A stretch of DNA of 23,690 nt from positions 1 through 23,690 of the IMG/VR virus record IMGVR_UViG_3300042544_003919; one strand, 5' to 3'. Both the position numbers and the translations under genes were made by a program. The notes beneath the pieces were generated by a model that made no database searches, was not told the origin of the DNA, and saw only the letters and a list, made by a program, of their open reading frames with translations. Origin of the DNA: a virus. This document shows positions 6,802-14,700 of this stretch, piece after piece. The first letter of the stretch is position 1; each line of letters opens with the position of its first letter.

Positions 6802-7350
6802 TCACGCCGCCCTCTGCCGTCCCACCAGCCCGAGATGCCCCGCCAGCACGCTGAGCGTGGCCACCAGCATCCCTTGCGCCTGCGGCGGCGGGACGGGCCG
6901 CCCACCCCAGCCCTGGCGCATGGCCCATTCCCGCACCGACATCTCCAACCCCACTACATACCACGCGCAGGAGCCTGCCGCGCTGTCGTGGCCGCCCAGC
7001 GCATTGAGCGCGGCTGCTATCCTGCGCCGCGCATCCAGGCTGCGGTCGGAAAGCATGTCGGTCGAACCACCCGGCTGACGCACTAGGGCCGAGCGCGTCA
7101 CGCCATCCAGCGCAGCCACATAGAACAGGGCCCGGAAGGTACTGCCGGCGTCGTGCATTTCCTGCGTGATCGTCCCGTTGGCCAGCATCATCCCCAGCGT
7201 ATCCAACGCACGGCGATGCTGAACGGGTCTTCCGGTCTCGGGGTCGGCTTCCCGGATCGGTGGCGTGAAGTCGCCATGCTGCAGCCGCCATTGGGACGGG
7301 CCCATCGTATCCGGTGTCTTGGTGCGTTTCTGCTTGCGCTTAGCGGCCAT
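6802..7350 (-). CDS. DUF6456-like protein (182 aa)
   Basis: The last gene of the packed early operon. The central and C-terminal parts carry the pattern I know from DUF6456: HRRALDTLGMMLANGTITQE near residue 45, ARRRIAAALNALGGHDSAAG near 105, and SCAWYVVGLEMSVREWA followed by a GWGGRP turn near 150. The function is unknown; related proteins often carry an HTH domain and occur near phage replication genes. The N-terminus is short and basic (MAAKRKQKRTKT). The start at 7350 has AGGAGAAG 7 nt upstream and overlaps the previous gene by 11 nt. Its 3' end converges on the TctC gene with a 27-bp gap and no clear terminator. Confidence 0.75.
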   Translation of the reverse strand: MAAKRKQKRTKTPDTMGPSQWRLQHGDFTPPIREADPETGRPVQHRRALDTLGMMLANGTITQEMHDAGSTFRALFYVAALDGVTRSALVRQPGGSTDMLSDRSLDARRRIAAALNALGGHDSAAGSCAWYVVGLEMSVREWAMRQGWGGRPVPPPQAQGMLVATLSVLAGHLGLVGRQRAA

Positions 7351-7570
7351 GGTTCTTCTCCTGCGGCCGAGGCCCCCAGCGGCGCACGGCTTCGTTCTGG
7401 ACAGCCTGGCGCAGCCAGGGGTCGGTGATGTCCTCGATCGCGAGTGAGACCACTCCCTGCTGCTGCCAGACGCGGCGGCGGAGTGCTTCCATCTCGGGCG
7501 TGGTGGTTGGGCTGCGCGTGCCGCGGTTTAGGGACGAGCGCGGCGGCGCTGGAGAGCCTGGGAGGGTCAT
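7340..7570 (-). CDS. Small phage protein of unknown function (76 aa)
   Basis: I cannot name the family. The N-terminal 25 residues are Pro/Ser/Thr-rich; the rest is a likely helical domain (MEALRRRVWQQQGVVSLAIE then DPWLRQAVQNEAVRRWGPR). The ATG at 7568-7570 overlaps the TGA of the preceding ORF as ATGA, and the gene's own end overlaps DUF6456 by 11 nt, so it sits inside a translationally coupled string. An internal ATG at residue 27 could be the true start, but it lacks the overlap. The WLRQAVQNEAV element suggests a conserved phage protein made together with DUF6456. Confidence 0.6.
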   Translation of the reverse strand: MTLPGSPAPPRSSLNRGTRSPTTTPEMEALRRRVWQQQGVVSLAIEDITDPWLRQAVQNEAVRRWGPRPQEKNHGR

Positions 7571-7794
7571 GGCAGGGCCATCCCCTGAGGCTTGAGAGGG
7601 CGTGCCCCCCTATAGAGAGGGAGAAAATTCAATAATAATGATAATTCAATAGTTCTAGGGCCCCTTCCCAAGGCGCGTGCATGTGTACGTCTGCGCGCGC
7701 GCGGGAAATATTGAATTATTGAACTCTCCCCGCGATCCGGCCTTTTGCCTGGGGTTTCGGGAGGGCCAAATTTCAGCTTCGTCAGATAATTCAT
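7567..7794 (-). CDS. Short ORF (75 aa) spanning an AT-rich inverted repeat; coding status uncertain
   Basis: The ATG at 7794 overlaps the primase stop as ATGA with GGAGG 8 nt upstream, and the ORF's TGA overlaps the next ATG, again as ATGA. This perfect fit at both ends argues for translation. The protein itself is odd: MNYLTKLKFGPPETPGKRPD, then SSIIQYFPRARRRTHARA and TIELSLLLNFLPLYRGARP. The two hydrophobic pieces coincide with the inverted-repeat arms in the DNA, and the middle is arginine-rich. It may be a small peptide, or a leader whose translation couples primase to the genes below. I cannot assign a function. Confidence 0.5.
   Translation of the reverse strand: MNYLTKLKFGPPETPGKRPDRGESSIIQYFPRARRRTHARALGRGPRTIELSLLLNFLPLYRGARPLKPQGMALP
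7619..7730. repeat. AT-rich inverted-repeat island
   Basis: ATAATTCAATA (7641-7651) is exactly inverted as TATTGAATTAT (7709-7719). A second, imperfect pair lies outside it: GGGAGAAAATTCAATAAT (7619-7636) against ATTATTGAACTCTCCC (7715-7730). The repeat arms are strongly AT-rich while the bases between and around them are GC-rich (including CGCGCGCGCG). The element sits within the 75-codon ORF between primase and the downstream genes. It could be an RNA structure, a protein-binding site or an origin-like unwinding site. Confidence 0.6.
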
Positions 7795-10103
7795 GGCGCG
7801 GCCTCCGTGGATGGCCCTAACGGGGTCGGTGCCACAGCGGTGTAGAAGGTGATTGGCTTGGTCGTGCCGACCTCCTGCTCTACCAGGATGAGGCCCGCCT
7901 CCTGGAGGGAACACAGGATCTCCTCGCGCTCGCGGCGCGAAAGAAATTGAGATTGCCGCGTAATCTCACTGCGGGATTGCCGCCCGCCGTCACGGATGAT
8001 CTGCAGCAACCGCTTGTGCTTGGCTTCCGTATCGTTGTTCGAAACCCTGCGCTCTGCTTCCCGCAGCATGGTGCTGATGCAGTGCTCGACCAGACGGGAT
8101 GCCCATACGACGTCCTTCGCCTCGGTCACTGGCTGCGCCGGATCACGGCTCACGGCGGCGATCATGGCGAGCTTTGCAGCGTTTTCGGCGTGACGGCCGA
8201 ATAGCGCGGTTGCGTAGGTTCCGCGGTGCGACCGCAGCTTGTCGGTCGCTTCCCGCCGCACCACAGCCATGGCCGCCTCAGCCTCCAGGCTTAGGGGCAC
8301 GGTGTAGGCGTGCATCGGTGCGGTCGCTTCCATCAGATCGGCGAGATTGCCTCCATGGCTGTGTCCAGGCACGCCGAGGGCAATCGCCTGGATGGCGGCG
8401 ACAAGATCGGCTGGTGGATCCATTGGCGCCGGCGTCTCGTTGCGTTCCGGATAATCCTCGTCTGTCAGGAAGACCAAAAAGCGGGCGATGGAGCCATCTG
8501 CGAGCGCGCCGCCTTCCAGCGCCGTCCAGAATGGTCCCGGCACGGTAACGCCCCAAAGGCAGGCGCAGGGCTGTTCAATGGTGACGCGCGGCTTGGTTTT
8601 CTGGTCCGCGTATTCTGTGCCGATGTATGGCTCTGCTGCCGAGGTATAGAGCTTGGTCAATTCAGCCCAGATGGCCGCTTTATGTGCCGGCGCACGGGGG
8701 CTCAGGACGGCCTTTAGGAACTGGCCGAATTCGTCCACCTGGAACAGCCGCACGGGATGGCGCTGCAAGGATGTGAGTAGCCCGGCTGATGAGGCGAGTT
8801 CTTCGCCGCCAAGGTAGCGGTCCAGCTTTGCCGCGAAGATGGTGCGTTTGACGCAACGCCGTGCGTGATCCTTCCCGCCGCCGCTATCAGCAATGCCGAC
8901 GGCATAGACGTTGCTGCGCAAATCGGTGGGTGTGCGGTAGCGCCTGCCAGCGAGGGCGCCGATCATGCAGATACCTGCGCCAAGCGCGAGGAAGGGTTGC
9001 GGGCTTATGGCCGTCGCGTTCGCGTAGTCGAGAAAAAGCCGCAAGGCGCCGTCAACCTGCAGCAGTTCTGGCGGAACACGATAAGGCGCGGGTGGTGGTG
9101 CGCTCGGGGCAGCCGCAGTGTTTGCCTTTGCCAACAGCCCCGCCGCCGGATGCGGCATTGCCATTTGCTCCGCCACATTCCCATTCAGGATAATCTCAGG
9201 CGGTGGATTCCAACCGCGCTTTTCCGCCAGCCAATAGATTTTGCCCGCACCTGCGCTATGCGGCTTGAGTGTCGCCCAGCGCCGTTCTGGTGTATCCTTG
9301 CGCCCTGATTGTCCGGACTTGCTCGCATTGCGTGACCAGTCGAGCCAAAGCTGGCGGCCTTCCTCGCCAATCGCGGCTTTGATGGCGGCGCCGATGGTGA
9401 TCCATTCATTTCCAGGCAGATCGTCATTCGGCAGATAGGCCAGCGCGGCAGCGACGGCTTCTGGGGTGCCACGCGGATCGGATCGCCCGCGCCAGGTGTC
9501 GCTCGGGCTATCCATGTTCAGTGTTGTCTTGCGCAGCGCCGCCGGCACCATGTCCCACGCGGCGTCCAGGAAGGCGTTGCAGGCCGCTTCGGTTATCTCG
9601 GGTAGGTCGGCAAGCGGCGTGTCAGTCAGGCCGTCCTCTGGCCAGGCATAGGGCTGCCCGGTGACGGGATGGATGGCATAGGCGACGAATTGCTGCCCGC
9701 GTGCCAGCACTTCGAGTGGATGACGCTTGCGCCCGCGAAAGGCTGTGGCAGCGCGATAGACCAGCAGGCGCTTCGGCGCCTGACCGATGCGCAGACATGG
9801 CGTTTCGCCCAGCATGCGCTTCGCCAGATCGGTGAGCGTGACCGCGACCGAGGCATCGGGCACATCAATATCGATGCCGACCACGGCGCCGCAGGCGATG
9901 CCGACCGCGCAATCTGGCCAGCGACGCCAGATGTCTATCTCGAAGGTTTTGGTCGCCCGGTCGCAATGCCGCGTCCAATCCGGATAGGCGGCCCAGGCGC
10001 CTTTGCGGAAATGGCCCGGCACCTTGGCGCCCGGCATGATGGGAATGACCGGGTAGCCATTATCCACCAGGCGCGCGCCGAATTGGGCCATGAAATCCTT
10101 CAT
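7791..10103 (-). CDS. PrimPol / PriCT-2 / DUF3987 primase-helicase (770 aa)
   Basis: A phage replication protein expected to prime and unwind DNA. Residues about 8-185 are a bifunctional primase-polymerase domain with the metal-binding GIDIDVPD (76-83) and the following RIGQAPKRLLVYR strand. Residues about 213-298 are a PriCT-2 linker domain (EAVAAALAYLPNDDLPGNEW onward). A Pro/Ala-rich stretch (320-345) leads to a DUF3987 ATPase domain with a P-loop-like ADSGGGKDH (405-413, Asp in place of the usual Ser/Thr after Lys) and LFQVDEF (453-459) as Walker B. The C-terminal part has an HTH-like region (RSEITRQSQFLSRREREEIL). GGAGG lies upstream of the start, and the ATG overlaps DUF6511 by four bases. 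Confidence 0.9.
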   Translation of the reverse strand: MKDFMAQFGARLVDNGYPVIPIMPGAKVPGHFRKGAWAAYPDWTRHCDRATKTFEIDIWRRWPDCAVGIACGAVVGIDIDVPDASVAVTLTDLAKRMLGETPCLRIGQAPKRLLVYRAATAFRGRKRHPLEVLARGQQFVAYAIHPVTGQPYAWPEDGLTDTPLADLPEITEAACNAFLDAAWDMVPAALRKTTLNMDSPSDTWRGRSDPRGTPEAVAAALAYLPNDDLPGNEWITIGAAIKAAIGEEGRQLWLDWSRNASKSGQSGRKDTPERRWATLKPHSAGAGKIYWLAEKRGWNPPPEIILNGNVAEQMAMPHPAAGLLAKANTAAAPSAPPPAPYRVPPELLQVDGALRLFLDYANATAISPQPFLALGAGICMIGALAGRRYRTPTDLRSNVYAVGIADSGGGKDHARRCVKRTIFAAKLDRYLGGEELASSAGLLTSLQRHPVRLFQVDEFGQFLKAVLSPRAPAHKAAIWAELTKLYTSAAEPYIGTEYADQKTKPRVTIEQPCACLWGVTVPGPFWTALEGGALADGSIARFLVFLTDEDYPERNETPAPMDPPADLVAAIQAIALGVPGHSHGGNLADLMEATAPMHAYTVPLSLEAEAAMAVVRREATDKLRSHRGTYATALFGRHAENAAKLAMIAAVSRDPAQPVTEAKDVVWASRLVEHCISTMLREAERRVSNNDTEAKHKRLLQIIRDGGRQSRSEITRQSQFLSRREREEILCSLQEAGLILVEQEVGTTKPITFYTAVAPTPLGPSTEAAP

Positions 10104-10450
10104 GCGGCCCTCCCTGACAGAGGCGGTGCGGGATGGCTGCCGCTATCCAGGCGCTGCGCCAGCGCGTCCTGATAGGCGGTGACGATCACCTCCAGCAGCG
10201 TCAGCCATTCGGCATCGCTCAGCACCGCAAGATCGGTCTTGCCAATGCTTTCCAGATACTCGCCCGCCATGGGGCTTGCGGCCTGGATGGCGGCGATTTC
10301 GTGTTCGTCGGGATCAATCACGCCCCACCTCCGGCGCATCGCATGCATGCAGCGCATGGAACAGGCCCAACGTGGCGTCCCGGTTTTCAGCCGCGGATCG
10401 AACCAACCAAAGCAGCGCGCAGTGCGCAGACGACAGGCGGCGCATTTCAC
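10100..10450 (-). CDS. DUF6511-like zinc-finger protein (116 aa)
   Basis: A small protein with Cys pairs at the N-terminus (MKCAACRLRTARCFGWFDPR and WACSMRCMHAM) likely to bind zinc, then a helical domain with MAGEYLESIGKTDLAVLSDAE and LTLLEVIVTAYQDAL. This matches my memory of DUF6511, a family of unknown function found between helicase and primase genes of alphaproteobacterial phages. The start is GTG, overlapping the helicase stop as GTGA; the end overlaps the primase start as ATGA. The position suggests an accessory role in replication, but nothing in the sequence proves it. Confidence 0.8.
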   Translation of the reverse strand: MKCAACRLRTARCFGWFDPRLKTGTPRWACSMRCMHAMRRRWGVIDPDEHEIAAIQAASPMAGEYLESIGKTDLAVLSDAEWLTLLEVIVTAYQDALAQRLDSGSHPAPPLSGRAA

Positions 10451-12030
10451 ATGAACCTCACTGCGGTGATTTCGGTGTATTGGCCCGTGGGCCGGACTTG
10501 GATTGCGATGGGCCGGCGCAGATGCTGCTGTTGGGCCAGCGCCTCATCCACCGTCATGGGTGGCGGCAGATTGCCCGCACGACGTCGCCACCAGGACAGC
10601 GCCTTGTCGCGGGGAAATCCGGTGTGCTCGAAACACACCCATTCGCTGTGTTGGGTCAGGCCGCATTCGTAGGTGACGCGGAGCGACGCTGGCTTGCCGG
10701 GCTTTTCATGCCGCGCGTAGGCAATATCAGTGACATCGCACCAGGCCGCCTGGATCTGCGTCGACAGCAGCGCGTCAGACGCTGCCTTCGGCGCCACCTT
10801 CACCACCGGCGGCGGAAATTCATAGTCGCACTCGATGCAGTGCCGCACGCTCGCGTGGTTGATGGTTTTGCATTCTGGGCAGGTTTTGATCGGTGCCTTG
10901 CCGTCCTCGGCGGTTTCCTTCTTGCGGCCATCAACCGTGTCGATCGGGCCGTGCCGTGCTGTGTTGCCGGCGAAGTCCAGCACCAGGCAGTCATCCTTGC
11001 CCTCGGCAAGGCGCGTGCCGCGACCAACCATCTGAACATAGAGGCCGACGCTCTTGGTGGGGCGCAGTAGCGCGATCAGGTCTGTGCCCGGCGCATCAAA
11101 ACCGGTGGTGAGCACATTGGCGTTGGTGACGCAGCGCAGCCTTCCGGCCTTGAACGCGGTCAGGATGCCATCGCGTTCGGGGCCGGGCGTGTCGCCCGTG
11201 ACGGTCTCGGCTGAGATGCCATGCTCGCGGAGCGCGTCCCGCACATGCCGCGCATGGGCAACGCCGGAGCAGAATACCAGCCAGGATCCACGATCCGTGC
11301 CGTGCTCAACGATCTCGGCCACGGCGGCGCGTGTGACCTCATCGCGATCGACTGCGGCCTCAAGGTCCTTGGCGATGAATTCGCCGCCGCGCGTGCCCAC
11401 ACCACCGACATCAAGCTGGGTCGTGGTCTGCTTGGGAACCACCGGGCAGAGATAGCCTTGCTGGATCATCTCCAGCACCGGCACCTCATAGGCGATATCG
11501 GTGAAAAGCCGATCCTCGCCCTCGTGCAACAGGCCGCTATCCAGCCGGTAAGGTGTGGCGGTGAAGCCGACGACCTTGGTGAGGCCGGCGTTGATTTCCT
11601 TGAGCTGCGTGAGAAAGCGGCGATACATGCCGCTATCATTACGCCCGAGTAGATGGGCCTCATCAATTAGCACCAGATCGCAACGCTGCACCTTGTATGC
11701 GTGGCGGTGGATGGATTGAATGCCGGCAAAGAGGATCTGCGCGTGAATGTCCCGCCGCGACAGCCCGGCCGAATAGATACCGGCTGGCGCATCGGGCCAG
11801 GCGCGCAGCAGCGCCATGAAGTTTTGCTGGATTAGCTCCCTCTGATGCGTGACCATGAGGATGCGCGTCTCTGGCCACATGGCAATGGCGCGCTGCGTAA
11901 GGGCGGCGATGCAGAGGCTTTTACCTGTGCCTGTTGGGAGCACGACCAGCGGATTCCCGACTTGATGCTCAAAGTAATTGAAAACCTCATCGACTGCGCA
12001 AGACTGATATGGGCGAAGGGATAGGCTCAT
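10447..12030 (-). CDS. SF2 DEAH-type helicase with zinc ribbon (527 aa)
   Basis: An ATP-dependent DNA helicase of the UvrB/Res III class. Motifs in order: LRPYQ (Q-motif, 5-9), PTGTGKS (32-38), IDEAH (122-126), TATP (157-160), a second RecA domain with LTTGFDAPG (308-315) and QMVGRGTR (333-340). A four-cysteine zinc ribbon follows (C384, C387, C398, C401), then a C-terminal DUF-like domain of about 110 residues (SLRVTYECGLTQHSEWVCFE). This order is common in replication modules of alphaproteobacterial prophages, where the helicase is thought to act in origin opening or fork restart. ATGA overlap with the nuclease gene upstream suggests coupled synthesis. Confidence 0.92.
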   Translation of the reverse strand: MSLSLRPYQSCAVDEVFNYFEHQVGNPLVVLPTGTGKSLCIAALTQRAIAMWPETRILMVTHQRELIQQNFMALLRAWPDAPAGIYSAGLSRRDIHAQILFAGIQSIHRHAYKVQRCDLVLIDEAHLLGRNDSGMYRRFLTQLKEINAGLTKVVGFTATPYRLDSGLLHEGEDRLFTDIAYEVPVLEMIQQGYLCPVVPKQTTTQLDVGGVGTRGGEFIAKDLEAAVDRDEVTRAAVAEIVEHGTDRGSWLVFCSGVAHARHVRDALREHGISAETVTGDTPGPERDGILTAFKAGRLRCVTNANVLTTGFDAPGTDLIALLRPTKSVGLYVQMVGRGTRLAEGKDDCLVLDFAGNTARHGPIDTVDGRKKETAEDGKAPIKTCPECKTINHASVRHCIECDYEFPPPVVKVAPKAASDALLSTQIQAAWCDVTDIAYARHEKPGKPASLRVTYECGLTQHSEWVCFEHTGFPRDKALSWWRRRAGNLPPPMTVDEALAQQQHLRRPIAIQVRPTGQYTEITAVRFM

Positions 12031-13127
12031 GCCGCCACCCCCATCGTCAAGGCATCTGCCTTGCTGAGCCAGCGCCCGCCTCGCTCACAGCCGGTGCAGA
12101 TCAGTTCCGCGATATGCGGGCCCTTGCCGGGTCCCACGCGAAAGGTGGTGCTGCTGCAGGTCAGACAGGGACGGTGCGGGATCAGTTTCGGCGTTGGCGT
12201 ATCGGCAACGCCGTCGCGCCACTCTGTACCGTCGCGCAGCCGATAGCTTACCCAATCCTCACCCGCATCCTTCTGCTCGCCGGCGATGAAGTCCGGGATA
12301 AAGAGATGCGCGACGCAACCAGCCTCCTGGTCGCGCCTCCCAAGCTGATGGTTGTGCCGCGCGCAATGCCAGGCGCCGTCATTGGTGGGCGAGGCATGCA
12401 GGCAGGACCGGCAATGCCGCTCAGGCATCGCACCCTCGTGACAGGTGGCGTGATGCTCGCAGAAGCGGCATTGCCACCATGCGGGATCATCGCTGATGCG
12501 CGCAGGCGGTCGGTTCGCGGCAATGACCCGCTCAGCCTTGGCCATGATGCGCAATGCGGCCTCGGTGTCGTAATGCAGGCGTTCCTGATAGAGCTCGTCG
12601 GTGTTCTTGTTCACCGCGAGGTAAAAGGCGCGTTCCAACCCTGCCAGATGCATGTAGGTCTGCATTTGCGCCCAGTGCAGCGGCTTGGATTTGGCGACAC
12701 CCTCGCGCTTGAGTGCGAGGAAGGATTTTTCGCTATGGGTCTTGAATTCACAGACATGCCAGGTGCGAAGCGCTTCGGGTAAGCCGATCGCCACCGCATC
12801 CATGCTGCCGCCGAAATGGCCGCCCGTATCGCGTAGCTGCCATTGGCGCCCGGTGGCTGGATCGAGATCCAGCACCGTAACGCCGATACGGCGAAGGTCA
12901 GCGACAAAGCGTGCCTCCGCCAGATTGCCAGTATCGAACAACCGCAACAGCCGGCCCGTATGCTTCACGCGCGTAGTCCAGCGAAAGCCGTACCAGATGG
13001 CGCGCTCGCATTCGGTGCCGATCAGTGACGCGCCCAGATGTTCCCGAAAGCCGTGATCGGCCGCCGCCTCATAGGCGGTGTAGATGGCCGATACGGTGGG
13101 CGTTGGCGGGATTGGCAGGCTTACCAT
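12027..13127 (-). CDS. PD-(D/E)XK nuclease with Fe-S cysteine pattern and extra zinc-ribbon-like modules (366 aa)
   Basis: A RecB/Cas4/AddB-like exonuclease. Active-site residues visible are D110 (GGSMD), E127 and K129 (CEFKT) and Q154/Y158 (HWAQMQTYM). The four cysteines C40, C220, C223 and C229 (Cys far upstream, then CxxC and x5C) match the iron-sulfur staple of Cas4 and AddB. Beyond residue 230 are further Cys/His groups (HCRSC, WHCARH, GCVAH) and a late pair of CxxC motifs (PCLTC and ICTGC), likely zinc ribbons. The role is probably recombination or DNA-end processing together with the Sak4-like ATPase and DUF669. GGGAGGG precedes the ATG at 13127. Confidence 0.88.
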   Translation of the reverse strand: MVSLPIPPTPTVSAIYTAYEAAADHGFREHLGASLIGTECERAIWYGFRWTTRVKHTGRLLRLFDTGNLAEARFVADLRRIGVTVLDLDPATGRQWQLRDTGGHFGGSMDAVAIGLPEALRTWHVCEFKTHSEKSFLALKREGVAKSKPLHWAQMQTYMHLAGLERAFYLAVNKNTDELYQERLHYDTEAALRIMAKAERVIAANRPPARISDDPAWWQCRFCEHHATCHEGAMPERHCRSCLHASPTNDGAWHCARHNHQLGRRDQEAGCVAHLFIPDFIAGEQKDAGEDWVSYRLRDGTEWRDGVADTPTPKLIPHRPCLTCSSTTFRVGPGKGPHIAELICTGCERGGRWLSKADALTMGVAA

Positions 13128-13141
13128 GGCAACCCTCCCGA

Positions 13142-13672
13142 TCAGGCGCGCCGCCAGGGGGGCGTGCCGCCTGTGCCCGGGCGCGCAGCAGGCGGGGGCG
13201 TTGTCGCAGGGCGGGGCGTTGGCGCTGCTTGGCTCGGCGCAACACTGGTGCTCCCTGCTTTGGCGGCGGAATAGCCAGACACCTTGTTCCGCGCCTCGCG
13301 GTGCACGCCGTATTTGTCGGTACCGGCAGGCTCGACCTTCAGCGTCACGAACAGCGGTTTGAAGTGCAGCTGCTCGCTATCGCCGACATGCATCTGGCCC
13401 ACCGCGTGGCAGATGGCCGACAAGGTGCGCTGCGCGATCTCCACCGTCTGCTCGTTGCGGTTCACCAGGTTCAGCTGATCGAAGATCTTCCGACGCGCGG
13501 AGGGCCCTTCCAAGATCTCGAAGACCAGCTTCAGCAACTGCCCGTCGCCCGCCTTGGTCGGTGCCATTTCACTCTCGATAAGGTGCGCGAGGTATTTGCC
13601 GGGCGGCAGCACCTCGAGCGGAACGGCGGGGGCGACCTCGGTCGCATCAAAAGTACCATTGAGGGATGCCAT
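13142..13672 (-). CDS. DUF669 protein, probable phage ssDNA-binding protein (176 aa)
   Basis: The N-terminal half shows the DUF669 pattern: MASLNGTFDATEV, LPPGKYLAHLIESEM, QLLKLVFEILEGPSARRKIF and the DQLNLVNRNEQTVEIAQRTL stretch. The C-terminus is Ala/Pro/Thr-rich and low-complexity from about residue 135, as in many SSB tails, though it ends in WRRA and not in acidic residues. DUF669 genes commonly sit beside Sak4-type ATPases, and the family has been proposed to be a single-stranded DNA-binding protein; that role is taken from context. The start at 13672 begins the conserved domain; a longer open frame upstream overlaps the ATPase gene and looks non-coding. Confidence 0.85.
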   Translation of the reverse strand: MASLNGTFDATEVAPAVPLEVLPPGKYLAHLIESEMAPTKAGDGQLLKLVFEILEGPSARRKIFDQLNLVNRNEQTVEIAQRTLSAICHAVGQMHVGDSEQLHFKPLFVTLKVEPAGTDKYGVHREARNKVSGYSAAKAGSTSVAPSQAAPTPRPATTPPPAARPGTGGTPPWRRA

Positions 13673-13676
13673 GGGA

Positions 13677-14468
13677 TCAGTTCCCTGTGTCTTGGGTTGG
13701 GAGGACGGGGGTGCTTGGTGCTGCCGCGTAAAAGGGAATGCCGGCGGCCAGATCGGCCCAGGCGAGCGGCAGGGTTTCTTCAAGGCCAAAGCGGTTCTTG
13801 GCCAGGAAAGCAGGGCGTTCGATTGTGTGCAGCAGGCGATCACCACCGCTTACGCCGCGCACGACCTTCTTGTTAAAGCCGACGTCCGACTTCAGCGTGC
13901 TGACGCGATAATTCGCGAACAGCACGCCATCGACATGCTCCTGCACCAGCGCAGATGCGCTCCGATGCAGTTTCGGCTGATAACGGTCGTAGGGCTCGGT
14001 CTCCGGGCTATCAAAGCGGCGGATTTCCGCATGGGCGATCAGAAGAACGCCCATGCCGCATTCATCGCGCAGCGTATTCACCGCATCCAAAAAGGTGCGC
14101 CAGGTATCCAACGCGGCCTGATAGCCCTTGCCATAGCCGAAGGCTTCAATGTCGCGCTGATTGTGCTGCTGCGCCGTGTGCTGCCAGATCAGCGGTTCCA
14201 GCCAATCAAGGCTATCGATGACAAGCGTCTGGAATTCATGCGCTTCGGAATAAAGGGACCCAAGCGCTTCCATGACGGCGTCAAAGTTGCGCAGCAGCCC
14301 GAAGGTCGCGGCATCAATCCGCCCGAGGCCATCCTCGGTTTGCAGAAAGATCGGGTTCGGCGCATCTGCGGCAAGCTTCGTTTTGCCGACGCCAGCAACG
14401 CCATAGATCAGCAGGCGTGGGGGACGCGTATCGCCGCCCCGACGGAGTGATGCGAGGGAGATCGCCAT
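13677..14468 (-). CDS. Sak4-like phage AAA/RecA-fold ATPase (263 aa)
   Basis: A phage nucleotide-binding protein. Walker A is GVAGVGKT at 23-30, Walker B LVIDS at 82-86, and a sensor-like LLIAHAEIRRF follows near 165. The short RecA-like core with no large extra domains fits the Sak4 class of phage single-strand annealing or recombination ATPases. The adjacent DUF669 and PD-(D/E)XK nuclease complete a recombination set. The start at 14468 has a near-perfect AAGGAGG 7 nt upstream and overlaps the previous stop as TGATG. The frame continues upstream for 100 more codons, but those residues cover the neighbouring small genes and were excluded. Confidence 0.88.
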   Translation of the reverse strand: MAISLASLRRGGDTRPPRLLIYGVAGVGKTKLAADAPNPIFLQTEDGLGRIDAATFGLLRNFDAVMEALGSLYSEAHEFQTLVIDSLDWLEPLIWQHTAQQHNQRDIEAFGYGKGYQAALDTWRTFLDAVNTLRDECGMGVLLIAHAEIRRFDSPETEPYDRYQPKLHRSASALVQEHVDGVLFANYRVSTLKSDVGFNKKVVRGVSGGDRLLHTIERPAFLAKNRFGLEETLPLAWADLAAGIPFYAAAPSTPVLPTQDTGN

Positions 14469-14614
14469 CACGCAGCCTCCTTCGCTTCGAGGGCGTAGGA
14501 GGCCCGCAGCGTACCGACCTCTTCCAGCAGCAGCGCCAGATGATCGACAGGCAGGGGTGCGGCCTGCGCGGCGTCCATCTCGCGCAACTGCGCCAGTTGG
14601 GAGCGATTGCTCAT
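14468..14614 (-). CDS. Short protein upstream of the Sak4-like ATPase (48 aa)
   Basis: The product reads MSNRSQLAQLREMDAAQAAP, then PVDHLALLLEEVGTLRASYA, ending EAKEAA. The LP(V/I)DxLALLLEEVxxL pattern recalls the N-terminus of a longer phage protein usually encoded beside Sak4-like ATPases, so this may be a shortened version. AAGAGA lies 7 to 9 nt before the chosen ATG. A longer form from ATG 14704 (78 aa) overlaps the preceding stop as ATGA but has no ribosome site and a poorly protein-like first 30 residues. Its stop overlaps the ATPase start (TGATG). Confidence 0.6.
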   Translation of the reverse strand: MSNRSQLAQLREMDAAQAAPLPVDHLALLLEEVGTLRASYALEAKEAA

Positions 14615-14700
14615 TTGTGTCTCTTTGGAATGGGTGATGTCCGGCTCTGGCTTGCATGACGACGGCCGGACGGGCGTCGCCATTTTCATGGGGATGGGCG

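Noticed and set aside
7791-7914. An upstream extension of the 75-codon ORF to 7914
   Set aside because: The extra residues lie inside the primase gene, and the ATG at 7794 with GGAGG and ATGA overlap is the better start.
12009-12782. A plus-strand open frame of 257 codons opposite the Fe-S nuclease
   Set aside because: Its composition is that of an antisense frame; the minus-strand nuclease has a complete active site and cysteine pattern.
13554-14450. A plus-strand open frame of 298 codons opposite DUF669 and the Sak4-like ATPase
   Set aside because: It covers two well-supported genes on the other strand and shows no domain or ribosome site.
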